A stretch of 8,097 nt of DNA, taken from NCBI GenBank assembly GCA_902803015.1, contig CADCOL010000208.1, positions 1-8,097 of the forward strand, in the 5' to 3' direction. A program made the position numbers and the translations under genes. Shown here piece by piece: positions 6,399 through 8,097 of the stretch. The notes under the pieces were generated by a model, which saw only the letters and a program-made list of their open reading frames with translations, did not search any database and was not told where the DNA came from. The DNA is from an uncultured Lachnospiraceae bacterium. Lineage in GTDB: Bacteria; Bacillota; Clostridia; Lachnospirales; Lachnospiraceae. Each line of letters begins with the position of its first letter. Positions within the stretch are counted from its first letter, which is position 1.

Positions 6399-8097
6399 TC
6401 TTCTCCTCGGGTTTCGGTTCTTCTGCAGGCTTTGATTCTTCTTCCGCTTTCGCCTCCGCTGCAGTTTTTTTCTCTTCTTCCTGCTTCTTAAATGCTTCCG
6501 CCTCATCCTGCTTCTTATGGATGTTATTGATATCTTCGGTCGAGCCGCCGCCGATATCATCCGGTGCACGGAATTCACCCTTATCCACCAGTCGAAGGAA
6601 TGCATCTACAACGTCCGCCTGCAGCTGCGTTCCGGACACTTCCTTGATAATCGAAACCGCTTTGTCGAAGTTCATACGCTTACGATACGGTCTGTCGGAA
6701 TACATCGCATCGAAGGTATCGGCAACCGCAATAATCTGTGCCACTCTGGGAATCTCGTCTCCCTTAAGGCCTTTGGGATAGCCCTTGCCGTCCGGTCTTT
6801 CATGATGCGCACCGGCACCGATTGCAAGTTCCGGCATGATACTGATGTCTTTTAAAACATTGTATCCCTTTGCGGAGTGGGACTTGATTTCCGCGAATTC
6901 CTCATCGGTCAGCTTACCGTTCTTATTCAAAACTTCGGGACGGATACTGATTTTTCCGATATCGTGCAAAAGTGCGATATTGTAATACTTCTCCACCGTC
7001 TCCTCGTCATATCCGAGTTCCTTCGCAAGCATTACCGTATATTCCGCAACACGAGTGGAATGACCGTTTGTATACTTGTCCTTCATATCGATGGTCTTTG
7101 CGAACGCTTCAATCATCTCGCGGATGAACATTTTATCCTTCTCGTGTCTTGCAAGAAGTGCATCCATTCGCTTGCGAACGATAATCAGGGCAACACCGGT
7201 TGCAAGAGCAATCACGGTAATTACAACCAGAGCCTTGAACCAGAGTTTTTCAAAGATGGATTTTTCCTTCTCGATGTCGACACTGACCATGGAAGCACCG
7301 TTTACCATCGTGTCGGTAAGCGTCATGACGAATTTATATTTACCGCCCTTTAAGTTGGTATACACAATCGGTTCAAAATCGCTGCGGCTTACGGTTGTTT
7401 CATGCTTGTCGAATCCTTTCAGTTCGTATGTAATCTGCGGATTCATTAACGAGTAGTTGAATACATATCCGTAAATGGTAACCTTGTTTACGCCGGCCGG
7501 AATTTGGAATTTGCCGTTTGCATCGGGATAAATCCTGGTTGTGTCCGCATCAATATACGGAACGGCTGCTTTAATCTCACCGACATTTCCGAACGGTTCC
7601 TCGATATTGACCTTCGCAACGCCCGTGGTACCGGACAGATACAGGTTTCCGTTCGAATCCACGCAGCTGTAGGAGTTCGCTGTCGTTACGCAGGGAAGAC
7701 CGCTGTCACGGTTAAAATAAACAGGCTTAATCTCGCCGTTTGCCAAAAGATCGTCCACGTGAACCACATGAATACCGTTACTGCTTAAGATCCAGATTTC
7801 ATCTCTGGAATTCTCCACAAGATCGAAGTTGTTGGAATACGGGAACTGATCGATTGTGGTAACCTTGTAATCCTCTTTCATGTAACCGATGGAATTGCTG
7901 GTGATAATCCAGAACATTCCACGCTTTACGTCTTTCTTGATTCGAAGAACAACTTCGGAAGTTAAGCCCTCGTCAAGGCCGATATTCTTTACGTCGTGTT
8001 CCGTCAGAACATAGATTCCGTCACCGTCGGAACCGAGTAAAATATCGCCGTTTTCCGCTTCCGCAATCGTCAGGATCTCCGGATTGTTTAAGCCGGA
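6391..8097 (-). CDS. Membrane sensor with beta-propeller, Y_Y_Y and HD-GYP domains (5' end missing)
   Basis: The frame is open from the right edge (8097) to a TAA at 6391-6393, giving the last 568 residues; the ATG at 7917 is internal. Residues here count from the edge. At least four Reg_prop-like propeller strands are visible: GDILLGSDGDGIYVL (17-31), GMFWIITSNSIGYM (60-73), DEIWILSSNGIHVV (99-112) and GNLYLSGTTGVAKV (150-163). A Y_Y_Y-type domain follows (about 190-275, with YELKGFD), then one membrane helix (287-307) and a cytoplasmic HD-GYP domain (about 325-505). The HD-GYP signatures are intact: HDIGK (378-382), HHERPDGKGYP (431-441), and the later IPRVAQIIAVADTFDAM and RPYR. This family hydrolyses cyclic-di-GMP, so an active phosphodiesterase gated by an extracellular ligand is expected. 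The last 40 residues are a Glu/Lys/Ala tail. It overlaps the kinase by 8 bases. The ligand cannot be read from sequence. Confidence 0.95.
   Translation of the reverse strand, partial: SGLNNPEILTIAEAENGDILLGSDGDGIYVLTEHDVKNIGLDEGLTSEVVLRIKKDVKRGMFWIITSNSIGYMKEDYKVTTIDQFPYSNNFDLVENSRDEIWILSSNGIHVVHVDDLLANGEIKPVYFNRDSGLPCVTTANSYSCVDSNGNLYLSGTTGVAKVNIEEPFGNVGEIKAAVPYIDADTTRIYPDANGKFQIPAGVNKVTIYGYVFNYSLMNPQITYELKGFDKHETTVSRSDFEPIVYTNLKGGKYKFVMTLTDTMVNGASMVSVDIEKEKSIFEKLWFKALVVITVIALATGVALIIVRKRMDALLARHEKDKMFIREMIEAFAKTIDMKDKYTNGHSTRVAEYTVMLAKELGYDEETVEKYYNIALLHDIGKISIRPEVLNKNGKLTDEEFAEIKSHSAKGYNVLKDISIMPELAIGAGAHHERPDGKGYPKGLKGDEIPRVAQIIAVADTFDAMYSDRPYRKRMNFDKAVSIIKEVSGTQLQADVVDAFLRLVDKGEFRAPDDIGGGSTEDINNIHKKQDEAEAFKKQEEEKKTAAEAKAEEESKPAEEPKPEEKNE
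6403..6408 (-). promoter_or_regulatory. Ribosome binding site of the kinase, inside the HD-GYP gene
   Basis: GAGGAG on the minus strand is 4 bases before the kinase ATG at 6398 and lies within the last codons of the HD-GYP gene. It selects MSNTVFN over the 69-residue upstream extension and fits translational coupling through the 8-base overlap. Confidence 0.75.

Noticed and set aside
6399..6605. N-terminal extension of the kinase by 69 residues
   Set aside because: The extension is extremely Arg/Lys-rich, lies wholly inside the HD-GYP coding region, and has no ribosome site. GAGGAG directly precedes the ATG at 6398.
7915..7917. ATG at 7917 as the start of the HD-GYP gene
   Set aside because: The frame stays open to 8097 and encodes propeller-strand sequence in the extra 60 residues, so the gene is truncated by the window edge.
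1..8097. tRNA, rRNA, CRISPR array, insertion sequence or transposase
   Set aside because: Nearly every base is in one of six coding regions. I saw no direct repeats with spacers, no terminal inverted repeats and no tRNA-like cloverleaf in the short gaps.

Overview
The window reads as the interior of one long operon, all on the minus strand, from a Gram-positive anaerobe, probably of the Clostridia (a Lachnospiraceae-like organism). I base this on strong purine-rich ribosome binding sites, roughly 50% GC, very tight gene packing, and a Reg_prop/Y_Y_Y sensor fused to HD-GYP, an architecture common in that group. The taxonomic call is inference. Six protein genes fill the window; the first and last run off its edges. 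There are no RNA genes, insertion sequences, CRISPR arrays or clear promoters or terminators, and no intergenic gap exceeds 68 bases.

In transcription order (right to left): (1) the C-terminal part of a membrane sensor with an extracytoplasmic beta-propeller and Y_Y_Y domain, one membrane helix and a complete cytoplasmic HD-GYP cyclic-di-GMP phosphodiesterase domain (6391-8097); (2) a soluble eukaryotic-type Ser/Thr kinase with a large repeat-like C-terminal extension (4668-6398), overlapping gene 1 by 8 bases; (3) an unrecognised coiled-coil protein with a small conserved-looking alpha/beta domain (3307-4671), overlapping the kinase by ATGA; (4) a protein with two zinc ribbons and an FHA domain, the reader of phosphothreonine (2516-3238); (5) an AAA+ ATPase with a degenerate first AAA domain fused to a fully equipped ClpB-type second domain (605-2473); (6) an NrdG-like radical SAM protein (1-554, 3' end missing).

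Taken together, the genes suggest a phosphorylation-controlled protein-remodelling module. The sensor sees an extracellular signal and may lower cyclic-di-GMP. The kinase phosphorylates threonines, the FHA protein docks onto them, and the coiled-coil protein may act as adaptor or substrate. The AAA+ motor remodels a target without a visible ClpP-docking loop, and the radical SAM enzyme may activate or modify a partner. Individual domain calls are strong; the joint function is inference and I know of no described system with exactly this composition. Kinase, FHA protein and Clp-type ATPase together recall the threonine-phosphorylation control of type VI secretion, but no secretion component is visible here.
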